In this document: positions 34,547 to 44,643 of the stretch, piece by piece
How positions within the stretch are numbered: the first letter of the stretch is position 1
Layout of the letters: the number at the start of each line of letters is the position of its first letter
Assembly: GCA_030052745.1 (NCBI GenBank)
Contig: JANBVO010000020.1
Location: 599,978-663,977 of the forward strand
DNA from: Pleurostoma richardsiae
Taxonomy: Eukaryota; Ascomycota; Sordariomycetes; Calosphaeriales; Pleurostomataceae
DNA: 64,000 bases
Reading direction: 5' to 3'
Program-made: the position numbers and the translations under genes
The notes under the pieces: generated by a model
Told to the model about the DNA's origin: nothing
Database searches by the model: none
What the model saw: the letters and a program-made list of their open reading frames with translations, nothing else

Positions 34547-35659
34547 TTCAGGTTGGTGAGCGAGAGTAGGACTCCTCAAGTACCCACCAAGCAGTTGCTA
34601 ATAACAGGGTCAAAGTATGTAGCTACCGTAATGGGGAATGACACGTCCTGGCAGAAAGGATACACTGTGATCTTGCCTTGATGGTGGGCGCGGGAGCAAA
34701 GCCTTAAATTCGATTTCTATCTACCTAGGCAGCTCTTGCGACGTTGGAAGCACGATCTACGTCAGCTTGGACATCTTAATATGATGATTGGCCACAATGT
34801 ATTCATTAAAGAGATATCGCTCTAACAAAATCACTAGCTCTGCAATAACTAGTACCTAGTTTAACGATTTCTAATTTTCTATCAATTGTTACTTACCATC
34901 TTTTGCAAGTTTATCGCTCTCATCTTCATTAACCGGGCTACTAGACGTGGCGACACTGAACAGAAAGCCTACTTTCTCTCAAGTCGCGTCTGGAGGCGGC
35001 CCCGGGGTATAGCGAATATATTCGTCTGGCGTCGCTGACGATCGTAGCGTATCCTCCACTGACCACAATTTTTCAGACCGATGGCACCCTTCATTATGTC
35101 TGCTTAATACCTTTCAGCACCCTTGATGGACGGTCATATCCGCCTGAAGATAGTACCAAGTATCGATAGGTGGCTGGATGAGGTTCGCGGCTTCTATTGT
35201 GCGATGTAGAGATCTATATAGGACAGATCGAGCCCGCGCATGCGAAACAGGAGGCAGTCTTGCTCAGCGAGATCTGCCCGCTGGTGATCCCGGGAGACTC
35301 GCTATGTTGGCAATCGGGCACAGCTCTCGAGCCTCCATTTATTTCTAGTGATGAACATCAAGACTGCGAGAATGAGGGTGAATACATAGACGCGAATATG
35401 CTTGGAGAAGCATCTTTCATAAACTTCCCAGATGCGATGTAGGAGCTAATCAGAGAGCTTAGAAGAGCAATGGGAGTCCCGAAGTACGCAACTCATGTCG
35501 TGTCATAACCCCTCCCTGTGCAGACGATCCGTCAGAATCTATGAAGCCCATCCCATCATAGTCATGTCATGCCGCTCGCGGCTCCTGTCGAGTACTTGGT
35601 GCTGGAAGCTGCCGGTGAGTCCTTAGCGCGCACAGAGAGAGCCGCGGGGCGCTCTTGAC
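34547..35659. other. intergenic: DIM-5 upstream and TRAPPC12-like 3' side
   Basis: An AT-rich patch spans about 34760-34915. A possibly decayed reading frame lies at 35129-35507 (listed separately). No intact gene is seen. Confidence 0.45.
35129..35507 (+). pseudogene. possible decayed gene fragment, family unknown
   Basis: A frame opens at 35129 (MDGHIRLKIVPSIDRWLDEV), ends near 35208, and the reading continues in another frame from 35197 (CDVEIYIGQIEPAHAKQEAV). It then runs through an in-frame TAG after FPDAM to ELIRELRRAMGVPKYATH and stops at 35507. One frameshift and one TAG, which could be a former CAG, suggest a broken gene. I recognise no family. It could also be chance open frames; confidence is low. 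Confidence 0.22.
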
Positions 35660-36986
35660 TCAGAGTTTAAAATCCCCATTCCCCTTTTCCCACCCCTTGG
35701 GCGTCTCAACGAGCCCGGCAACTTTCCCCGCCAGCACCAGTTTGAAACTGCGTGGCCGATCGGTACATAGTTCATACGTCGTTGTCAAGTTGAAAAGAAG
35801 TGTGTGGGATGAGTAGCCGGAGTCGATCAAGGTTGCCAACAAATCCCTTCCCTGCAAAATGTTAGCGTGGACTTCGCACAGGGCTTGCTAGTAACAATCG
35901 CACCTCTTCCATTTTCCCAGTGTAGAGAAGGCATACAGCCATATTCACGGCAATCATTTCGTCCGGTGTCTCTTGCTGCAACTCTCGCCACCGTGGCAGA
36001 GCAGCTCCATAGTCTCCGTCTGCCATGTCGCACAGAGCAGCTATAACCATCTTGCTCGCTTCGTCACCACGGAAACACTGGCGTGCCGCGTGCACATCCC
36101 CGATGTGCAACAAGAGCAACGCCTGGGATAAGGCCGTCTTCTCGTCGTCACGGGCCCGCAGTGTCGAGAGGTGATAAGAAGCACCAACAAAGTCATCCAT
36201 CTCGATCAACGCCCCGGCGATCTTGATACCCAGGTCGTACAGCCGGTCTTTCCACAGCTCGCGGGCCGAGTTATCATGGGATGCAGTAGCATTCGCTATC
36301 TGAATGCGAGTGTCCCTCGCTAGGTCGTAGTAGCTCATAACCGCTCTCCGCGGGTCGGCAAATCCCATCGCCTGTAGGCGTACATTGAGGACACGGAGCT
36401 CCCAGGGGACCAGGTGTACCCCATCGATTTCATCAACGTAGAAGGCGCTGTTAAGGTCTTCAAGAGCCTTTACTTCCAGGGCGGCCAACGGGGTGGCGTT
36501 GATGAGCGTGAGACAAGCAAGGCGAGTGTACAAGAGGTCGAAAATGCGGACATGATCCGTGGGATTTGGTGGCGAGTAACCATCGGTGCCGGTGAGGGCA
36601 TGGGCGGCAGCGACGGCAGCTGCCCGGAAGTGGCCTCTAGCTAGGAGGTCCGGGATTGGAGTGCCGGGTGAAGGCTGCTTGGACGAGTTCCTGAAGGGAG
36701 CAGGGATAGACATTGGGGGGATCGGATGGTAGATTTCTGGACGGAGGAGATAAGAGAAGTCCTTGGGCGGCGTAACCCGACGTGCTGGAGAGACGGCGCT
36801 CTGCCGGGGGTACTGATTGGACGTGCTGGGACTTTGCTGCTGCGGTACCACTGAGGCTGGAATAAGGCGTCCCGACCGCAGAGGAGATTGCGGTGGCACC
36901 GAGAAAGTACTGCTGCGTCCATTCCTAGCATCAGATATACCATGCTCCCAAGCGGGACTCTCAGATGCGAGATACGACTCACTCAT
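35660..36986 (-). CDS. TRAPP complex subunit 12-like protein
   Basis: Two exons (35904-36986, 35660-35851) give 424 residues. The first ~120 residues are Ser/Pro-rich and probably disordered. A TPR-like helical region follows: IPDLLARGHFRAAAVAAAHA, LLYTRLACLTLINATPLAAL, LVPWELRVLNVRLQAMGFAD, LYDLGIKIAGALIEMDDFVG, LSQALLLLHIGDVHAARQCF and EMIAVNMAVCLLYTGKMEE. The second exon adds LLFNLTTTYELCTD and a conserved C-terminal helix. This matches my knowledge of fungal TRAPPC12 homologues, tethering factors in ER-Golgi traffic and autophagy. The assignment rests on fold-level similarity and the C-terminal motif, so it is less certain than its neighbours. Confidence 0.75.
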
Positions 36987-38292
36987 CAGCGTCCAGTGGA
37001 CCTTTCGTGGACGACCTTGGGCGGGAAGCTATTACACGCTTCTCAGCAAAGTTCTTTCTCCAGGTGACACGAGAAACTAGGCAGACACGGCGGATGCAGC
37101 TTGGATATGATGTGCGCCGATGAGGCGGACCAACTGAGTATCGCACTCTCACCTTTGGTAGCTGATTTGTTACGCGCGTGCCCCCTGGCTGCGACCGTCG
37201 GAGCCTGGCTCATACCGACTAGCAGGAGTGTTGGGAGTCTGGAGCACGCTCCAGGCAAACCCGAGTGTACTGGTGGGTTGTATGCAGCTGGGTCTCCTGT
37301 ACGGCTGTCGAGTTGGAGAACCTGTTCCTCCTGATAGCAAGGTTGATAAAAGCGGGGCGTCGCCGGAGGCAGGCGTAAGGGCACTCGCAAGTGAGATATC
37401 CACCTGGTAGTATCTAATATTGAGATGGAACATTAACAGCCGTCTGGTCAGCTATCTGCTTGTTGGGTATTCGACGCTCAAACAGATTTCCCTAAGTTTC
37501 TAGTAACCCCTGCAAGGCGGCATTGTCTCCCCCAAAGGTGTCAGATCCGTCATAAATCTTGTTGAAACGAACCAATCGGTGTGGTAAGAACGGCGCTCGT
37601 CATCTTCCTGTGGCATAGGTAGGTGTGATGCAACACTCTCCCGCCAGGACCGAGGATAGTATGGATTAACGAAGCGTGGTAGTTCATCATCCAGAGCTGT
37701 CAAGTATAGGTATACCATCATCTAGACCGGGCTGCCTGTAGCAGAGTTTCAGGTATGCGGCGGACGCAAGATATATATCACTTAGCGAGAGACGAAGAGA
37801 GAAACTGTAATCACGAGCTAGAGAGTTATGACACTCAATTTCTCACTGATCATTCATCGTCCTCCCATACCCTGTTTGCAGTCTTGTTCTGGTTCATTTG
37901 ATATTTCCCAGCCGAGCGAAGCAGATCCAGCGTTCTTTTCCATTCACTTTCACCCTACATCATCGTAGCCGAATCCCCACCCCCCCGCGCCTTCAGTAAC
38001 CAGCAAAAATCCGTTGCCAGGACAATAGGCAAGAGTAACAGTAACAGTAACAGTCAAACGAGTAATTTTCTTGTTTCCTCGGAATCGCTGTCCCGAGCCA
38101 CAGCCGCAGGAATCCTACACATACAGAGTGCCAAGAGTAGAGAAAGAAAAACGAGAGATAAAAGGACCTATAACTAGCTGATCCTCGCGTGCTGTCCTTT
38201 GGTAGCCGACAGGTCCAACCGGCTGGTCCAAAGCCATCCTACCGCTTCGACTGGTAGAGAGGATTTGATGGGCTGCCTGTCCCAGCTTCATC
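36987..38292. other. intergenic: TRAPPC12-like promoter and DEF1 3' side
   Basis: No gene is supported. A GTAACA microsatellite (about four units) lies at 38033-38054, probably within the DEF1 3' untranslated region. A minus-strand frame at 37500-37721 has protein-like composition but no recognisable family. Confidence 0.45.
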
Positions 38293-41200
38293 CTAATGGT
38301 AGTTTCCCCCCCACCCACGCGGCTGGCTACCATAGTAGCTTCCGCCGAAGCCCTGGCCTCCGTAGCCGCCATAGGGACTGTTCTGGTGGCCTTGACCAGC
38401 TCCGCCACCCATGCCGTAGCCTCCATTTCCGGTTTGGCTACCGTGGAGGCCATGTCCTTGGAGATGGCTGGGATAACCACCGTAGTTACCCATGCCAACG
38501 CTACCCTGCCCCGCTGTCTGGGGAGGCGGCAGGCCGGATTGCGACGGCGCATTGTTGGTGGCCGATCCTGGACGTGCAGCACTACTGATGGATGGACTCG
38601 GACCGCTCGCAGACTTTGCATCGCCGAACGGCTTCAGATCGTCACTAGCAGACGGAGCGCCACTCGGCTGAGACGCCGGCGGATTGAAGGATTGTCCCGC
38701 CTGCGACTGATAGGTCGAAGGCCCACGGCCAAACGCGTCATGTATGCCCCCAAAGCTGCTGGCTCCAAGACTCGGCTGGCTCCCAGACTGAGCTGAACCT
38801 GCCCGCCCATAGTCCCCTAGACCAGAGCCGAGGCCGCTATCGGCCCTGTGCAGGGAAGATTGGCCATAATTCGTTGCCGGAGACGAGGCATGATCGTAAG
38901 GAGCTTGCGGAGACATGCCATACTGATGAGGTTGTCCGTACAGCCCGCCTTTGCCGTAGGGGCCCGCGTACCCACCCTGGCCATAGCCATACTGCTGATT
39001 CATGTAGGCGGCATAGTACGGGCTGGAGTAATAGGGATGCGTGAAAGGATACTGGCCTCCATGCTGTTGCTGTTGTTGTTGCTGCTGCTGCTGCTGCTGC
39101 TGACCATGGGGCTGTGATTGTGTGTTCTGACCGGCCTGCTGCTGGCCATGAAGAGGTGGGTTAGGCGTCGTATTGCCGCTATTCTGGGCGTCGGCAACAG
39201 ACCCAGTGCCAAAACGGGACTGATTAGCACTTTGAGGATATTGGCTCGTAATGTCAGTCTGCGGGCCGCTATAACCACTGAACGATCGACCGCCCGTGGG
39301 AACCGGCCCTTCCTGCTGGCTCTGGCCCCCCTGTTGCTGGCCATACGCTTGGTTGTAGTAATTATATGGGCCCCGGTTATGCTGATCGCTAGTGTAGTAC
39401 GAAGAGTAGTCAGTCGGGGCAGAGCTGAAGGCACCGCCAGGCTGCTGGCTCTGGGGCAGGGACTGTTGTTGATTCTGGAAGCCATCGAGCTGTGGCTGTG
39501 CCGAGGTGCTTGATTGCTGAGAATACGAGTCTAAAGGCTTCTGGGAGAATGCCGACGGCTCCTGCGGCCCACCTTGTCCAAATCGGGCAAATTGACCAGA
39601 GGGTTGGCTCGGGGGCTGGGGAGCTGCTATAAGTCATGGTGTCAGTTCCATTCTTCGGCACACTAACGGATGATTTGGAGGATCTGACGACTTGCCTTGA
39701 ACAGGAGGCACTTGCTGAGACAGACCAGCACTCGAAACAGCTGTAGAAACATTAGCAAAAACACTTGTTTTGGGAGCGTGGGCAGGAACTTCGTACCAGC
39801 CGGTCCTGTTGCCTGCGGCAGAGCATTTCCTGGCTTGGAGACAGAGAACACCTCGGGAACAGGGGCAGGCTGCGGAACAGGTGGGAGGGAAGCTCGAGGG
39901 TGAGCGACTGGAGAGTCGCCCGGAGGCTGCGTGCGGGTCTCCGGTTCCTCTCGGTCACCATCGACGTCATCATCAAGGCCGTTCAGGCTGAAAGCGCCAA
40001 ATTGGACGGCAGCACGATCAACCTCGCGGTTTCCTGGCATGCGTACGGCCTCCTCTTGTTCAAGAATCTTCCTTGCAAAACTAGGTGTCCGCACAGTGCT
40101 CCGCTCCGTAGCCTTAAGAGCAGTGGTGGCAAAGCCGCTAGACAGGACCTTTGTGGCGTGATGCTGTTGCTGAGAGGCCGATATGGGAGTTGCTGTTGCG
40201 CTGGCGCCAGAAACATGTGGGTCCCAGGAGTCGGCTGCCTCGCTGCGGGTTGTTTCTGTGACCGGAGGGTGCGATTCGTCTACGACTTGTTCAAGATTTG
40301 TCTCTGTGAGTTTATCTTTGGGCGGCGGTAACGCGACCTCTGGCACAACCACAGGATGAACGTGCGCGGGCGGCACTTCCTTCTGAGGCTGGGACGGTTC
40401 GTCGACCAGGGTGATCTCTGGTTCGGCTTCCGGGGGGGCAGGTTCGGTTGGGGGCAAAGGTTCGATCGCGGGCTCAGCTTTCGCCACAGGAGACTCTCTC
40501 GGCTTGGCGGCGAGGTTTGGGGCCGTAGACTGCCTCAACATGCTGGCCCAGGTCTTTTGCGTACCTTCAGGGATAACGCTGGATTTGGAGGCACCAACGA
40601 TGGAAGCAGTCCCAGTCGCAGAAGGAGCAGAATCGGGCGGAGCAGCGATATTGTCTCCTGCAGAAGCATCATCATCAGGCCTGGAGTGATCCCAAGCGGG
40701 CGACTCCTCGGTAGAGACAGAGAGTGGGTGGTTGTCCTTAGGTCGGGCATCACCGGCAGAAGCATGCGAGGACCTTCCCCGAGCGGCACGGCCTCCACGT
40801 TCAGCGGCTCTGCTGCGACCACGGCTAGCTTCTGAAACGTTCCGTCCACCGCGGATAGGCCTGGTACCAGTAGCGGAGGGAACATCGCTACCGTTGACAG
40901 TACTAGATGTGTCTTTGGCCTTGGTTCGATTGCGGTCTTTCTTCTGCTTTGACACCTCTCCCCACTGAGAGATGGAACCTGTGGCGAGCGGCGGCCAGGT
41001 TAGCCGTAACACGCGAAAAAGGGGTAAGGTGTATGGCACTGATGCCTGACGCCGCTACTAACAGTGTGCATGCAGGAGCGAGAGCGAAAACGTAGCGGCC
41101 GGAAGTGCAACAGGAGAAGAACGTATAGTAAACATACCTTCAGCAATGCGCGTGACAGTGACATTCTCGTCACCATCCGTCTCTTTGAGGGCGAAAAGAA

Positions 41201-41456
41201 TATCGGTCTCAGACCAGTCTGGGAACATCTCCTTGATGATGCTGGTCTTGGGGCCATATAGATTCCGTAGCTCGAGCGTATCGGGGTCATCGTCAAGGGT
41301 AGAGGGCGTGTCAGTCTCATGCTTTGAATCGCCATTCGTCGCAGGAGCACCTTTGTTAGCAGGGCGCGCTCCTCCTCGGCTCGAATAACCACCTCGACCG
41401 CCTCGACCAGAGCCTCTCCCACGGGAGGCAGCTGGCCTAGACTGGACCTCGGACAT
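38293..41456 (-). CDS. DEF1: RNA polymerase II degradation factor Def1
   Basis: Four exons (41138-41456, 39797-40978, 39696-39740, 38293-39626) give 959 residues. An N-terminal RGG-like segment is followed by a CUE-type ubiquitin-binding domain (LRNLYGPKTSIIKEMFPDWS, then ETDILFALKETDGDENVTVT; about 58-106). Then come ISQWGEVSKQKKDR, a long disordered region with the conserved block VRMPGNREVDRAAVQFGAF, and a Gln/Gly/Tyr-rich tail with a 13-Gln run (about 691-703). Def1 bridges ubiquitinated RNA polymerase II to a further E3 ligase so that stalled polymerase is degraded. Intron 3 (39627-39695) starts with GC (CAAG|GCAAGT). The last exon has no ATG for over 200 codons, so frame-based searches recover only its second half. 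Confidence 0.92.
39064..39102 (-). repeat. CAG/CAA repeat coding for 13 glutamines in DEF1
   Basis: On the minus strand seven CAG codons are followed by three CAA and a CAG-CAA-CAG mix. The pure CAG part is the portion most likely to vary in length between strains. It lies in the Gln/Gly-rich, prion-like tail. Confidence 0.9.
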
Positions 41457-42489
41457 CTCTGGAAATCGTGTGCGTCTTGTCTGGAGAGTGGGGGGGCGGC
41501 GGAAGGCAGGGAATGTCGAGCTCGGCTCCCTTGTGAAGATGATGAATCCTGAAGCGCTTGCGAACGGGTGACGGCACCTTGACGGATATGCGCAAGGTTG
41601 GGTAGGGGAGATTAACTAACGGCAATGTGACAAGGTTGATGGAAGGACAGCCTTCTCCCGCGATGTTTGTTGTGCTTGTTTATTTTACCCTTTTCCCCGG
41701 TGGTGGAGGGAAGGCTGAGTGAGGAGGTGATGTTGTCACCAAGAAGGTTTTTGGTTAACAAAATCGGTAAACGCCAGAAAAATGAGGCGCTGAAAGCTGC
41801 AGGAGCTTACAGGTACCGACCTCACATTGGGAGCCTAGTAGCGCGCGTGACACTTGACGGCAGCGGAGGTACACGAGCCTGGGCCTTGGAGCTGAACAAG
41901 ACGAGGTACCTTTTCTGTTGGATCTCGGTATCATGGAGGATCCACTCATACAAGGAGACACCTACCTACCCTACCTACCTTAGTGGCGATGCAGGTACCT
42001 ACCTTACTTATAAAAGGTACCTAGGCACCTTGCCTACCTAGGTAGCTACCTAGATAGACGGTATATGAGGTTGGCACCTAGGTGGAATTGGTCTCTATTG
42101 GAAACGTATGTACTTTGATTTGAGCGTGAGGTATTCTAATATCTACAGGTACCTGTATACGGACCATAAAACCTGATTTGAACTTAAGGTATCTAGGACT
42201 TAGATATCTACCTGATTCTCTCTAGGTGGGTAACGTAGGTACCTACCCACCTAGCTAGTGGGCAACCCAGCTGGAACCTAGGTACCCTGTACCTAACCTG
42301 AGACGCCCTGCCGGGAGTGTCAGCCCGGTCACGTGATAATATACTAATGTTATGTAGTTGATGTTCAACTGCGGGGGACACTCGCACCTCAAACCGCCTC
42401 CCGTCAGATGTCATGGAGAGCCGGTGACAAGTCGCAGTACGCAATTAACCATCAACGAACCCTGGGAGCGGTTACAGTTTCTCGGTAAA
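41457..42489. other. divergent spacer DEF1 / unknown gene, dense palindromic tiles
   Basis: About 1 kb between divergent start codons. From 41958 to 42300 it is packed with TACCTACC, GGTACCTAGG and CTACCTAGGTAGC units on both strands, the densest cluster in the window. The frame at 41667-42041 has no recognisable product. Confidence 0.6.
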
Positions 42490-43728
42490 ATGTTCAGCAC
42501 GAAAACTCTCAGCTCCCTAAAGGGGATGCTGCCACCCATCCACCAACCGCTGCCATTAAACCAACGCGAGGCTCAGCAGCTCCTGAATACTCTCACTGCT
42601 TCCTTCCGCAAGAATCTCGATAGAGAGCATGGCTGGCTGAACGACGAACGCCCAACCGCCAATAATGATAGCTCTGAGGCAGGCACACTTCACCCCTATT
42701 TGAGGGATCCATACCGTCGACCCACCGACCGCCATTTGCGGGCTATCCTGTCGAATCCGCTTTTCAGCTATGATCGGTCTGCACAACAGCCATCTCCTGG
42801 ACGCTCGTCCGAGCGAGACCCAATGGACGTCTTCAACGAGGCAGTAGCCAAGGGATTGATGACACCACGGGGTGCGGCTGGCTGTCTACTCGCCAAGAGG
42901 CGGGAGATCGTGCAGTCGCCGACTTTGTCCATCAGGCAGACCATGGCAGCATCGAGCGCTGGCCTGAGGGTCGTGCAGTGGCTCCGGGCTTCCGGCTTAG
43001 AGCGCGATCTCTCGTTCATTACCTATCCGATGTTGACAGTCCCGCTGCTGAAGTTTATGGTTATTGAGGGATTAGACGAAATAGCGTGGGGCTGGTTAGA
43101 GCGACTGTTGCAAGGCGAAGGTCCTCAGAGCATGGTTATGCATCAGTCACCTGCTTCCCTTGTCCTCGACTCCCTTGTCAGAGCCAAATCCGACGGCGCG
43201 AGCAGCCTCAATGATGCCTATGCCTTCATTTTAAGAGGGGAGGATATGTTTGGGTCGACCTCCGCATTTGGCGCCAACTTCCTAACGACATGGCGCCATC
43301 TCTCTTGGTTGTCTACTGTTCACGCCTGGAGACGAGCCTCCCCATCCAAGACCTTATTTGAATCTTTTGTGTCTGTTGGAGAGCGCCTTCGAAAACCTCT
43401 ACAGATCGACCGGGCGCACCTTGATCTGCACCACCCAACCAGGCCCAGTCATACTCTTGCCGTCAAGTTTCTGCAAAACGAGGCTATGTGGCAGAGATTC
43501 TTGCACAAAGCAAGCCCTGCTTCCAGTGCTCGCAACGATGGTCAGGTGGCAAACCCATCAGCCTTCGCATTGAGGCTCACATCCATGGGGCTTGACACAG
43601 TACAGTATCTGACTCGAAATGGTCAGAGCGAGGAGGCCCAATGGGTCCTTGACCTCTTGAGGACGAATTTTTCCTCTTACTTCAGCCGTTACCCTCCCAA
43701 CTTCACAGAAGCAGTCACTTCTTCATGA
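42490..43728 (+). CDS. uncharacterised protein
   Basis: An intronless frame of 413 residues from the ATG at 42490; an in-frame ATG at 42361 would add 43 residues. I do not recognise the family. The N-terminus (MFSTKTLSSLKGML) is basic and could be a weak mitochondrial signal. The body looks like an all-helical globular protein, with aromatic-rich segments such as EIAWGWLERLLQGEG, FLTTWRHLSWLSTVHAWRRA and EAMWQRFLHKA. There are no membrane segments, cysteine clusters or known motifs. Codon use and length argue that it is a real gene. It is divergent from DEF1. Confidence 0.6.
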   Translation: MFSTKTLSSLKGMLPPIHQPLPLNQREAQQLLNTLTASFRKNLDREHGWLNDERPTANNDSSEAGTLHPYLRDPYRRPTDRHLRAILSNPLFSYDRSAQQPSPGRSSERDPMDVFNEAVAKGLMTPRGAAGCLLAKRREIVQSPTLSIRQTMAASSAGLRVVQWLRASGLERDLSFITYPMLTVPLLKFMVIEGLDEIAWGWLERLLQGEGPQSMVMHQSPASLVLDSLVRAKSDGASSLNDAYAFILRGEDMFGSTSAFGANFLTTWRHLSWLSTVHAWRRASPSKTLFESFVSVGERLRKPLQIDRAHLDLHHPTRPSHTLAVKFLQNEAMWQRFLHKASPASSARNDGQVANPSAFALRLTSMGLDTVQYLTRNGQSEEAQWVLDLLRTNFSSYFSRYPPNFTEAVTSS

Positions 43729-44643
43729 GCTCTCTAGCTGGTCAAGGTTCCCAGGGTATTTTAGGCTTCATGGAGTCCTGAGTATTGCGCCTAGACTCTT
43801 GCCGGAAGCTCTCATAACGCAGGACTAGGCTAAAGCAGCTGCGCTCCTTTGGCATGGGATCAAGCGGACAGCACGGCGGAAACGTTCCATCGCGACGAGG
43901 TGGCTCAAGGATTGGAATGTTGATTCAGCACAGGGTAGAGAACGGTGACCAAGTACTTGTCCGCAGAGTGCTTAAAGGGCGGTGCTACTGAGCACTTTCT
44001 ATTAGCGTCACGGCCTAATCCATCTAGCTAAGACCTCGCCGAGCACGGTCTTCCCCAGTGCCCGCTGGGGCAGGAAAGGCGGAGTGCGGGCGCAAGGTTC
44101 GACTCCGAGCCCCGCGGGAGGGCCGGTAGGTTGCTGGTGCGTAGGTCCTAGATCCTGGAGAGGATGGAGTGGCTGGTGTTCATCGACTGCCGGGGCTTAA
44201 AGATCAATGAGGGTCAGCATAGGAAAGGTGACATGCAAGTATGCGTATCTCAAGAGGTGGTACTCGTTCTATCAGCACAGCGCTTCGTACAGCTGCAGGC
44301 GGCATATCAGGTTGCGACGTTTATCACCAACATAGCAAGATTCGGCCGAATAGGGACGGTCGCTGCGCATACCGAATGTGTACTGTTCGAGCATGTGCTT
44401 TCCTTAGGTATACGGCACGTGATTTATATTTCCCTGTAGATCCATCCATTCAGTCACGTCAACAGCTAAATATGTTGCAGTAGACAAGTTCGGAGGTCTC
44501 AGCTGCCAATATCACCAAAAGTTGAACAAGGACTGGGTAGCCGCAAGATTGAACAGTGTTTTGAATGAAGGCCCTTGGGGCCATGTGTGAAGAGAGGCGT
44601 CGTATCCTATAAGCAGAATATTCAAATGGCAATGTGATGTGTC
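43729..44643. other. intergenic with a GC-rich structured stretch
   Basis: No protein gene is supported. A GC-rich stretch at about 44035-44150 contains a perfect hairpin CCCCAG-TGCCCG-CTGGGG and a tRNA-like T-loop string, GGTTCGACTCC. It does not fold into a convincing tRNA. It may be a noncoding RNA or a decayed tRNA-derived repeat. Confidence 0.35.

Noticed and set aside
37500-37721. 73-codon minus-strand frame with protein-like composition
   Set aside because: Too short, no recognised family and no splice partners found, so I left it as intergenic.
44095-44145. tRNA-like T-loop string GGTTCGACTCC
   Set aside because: The T stem has two mismatches and I found no acceptor or anticodon arms that pair, so a tRNA gene is not supported.
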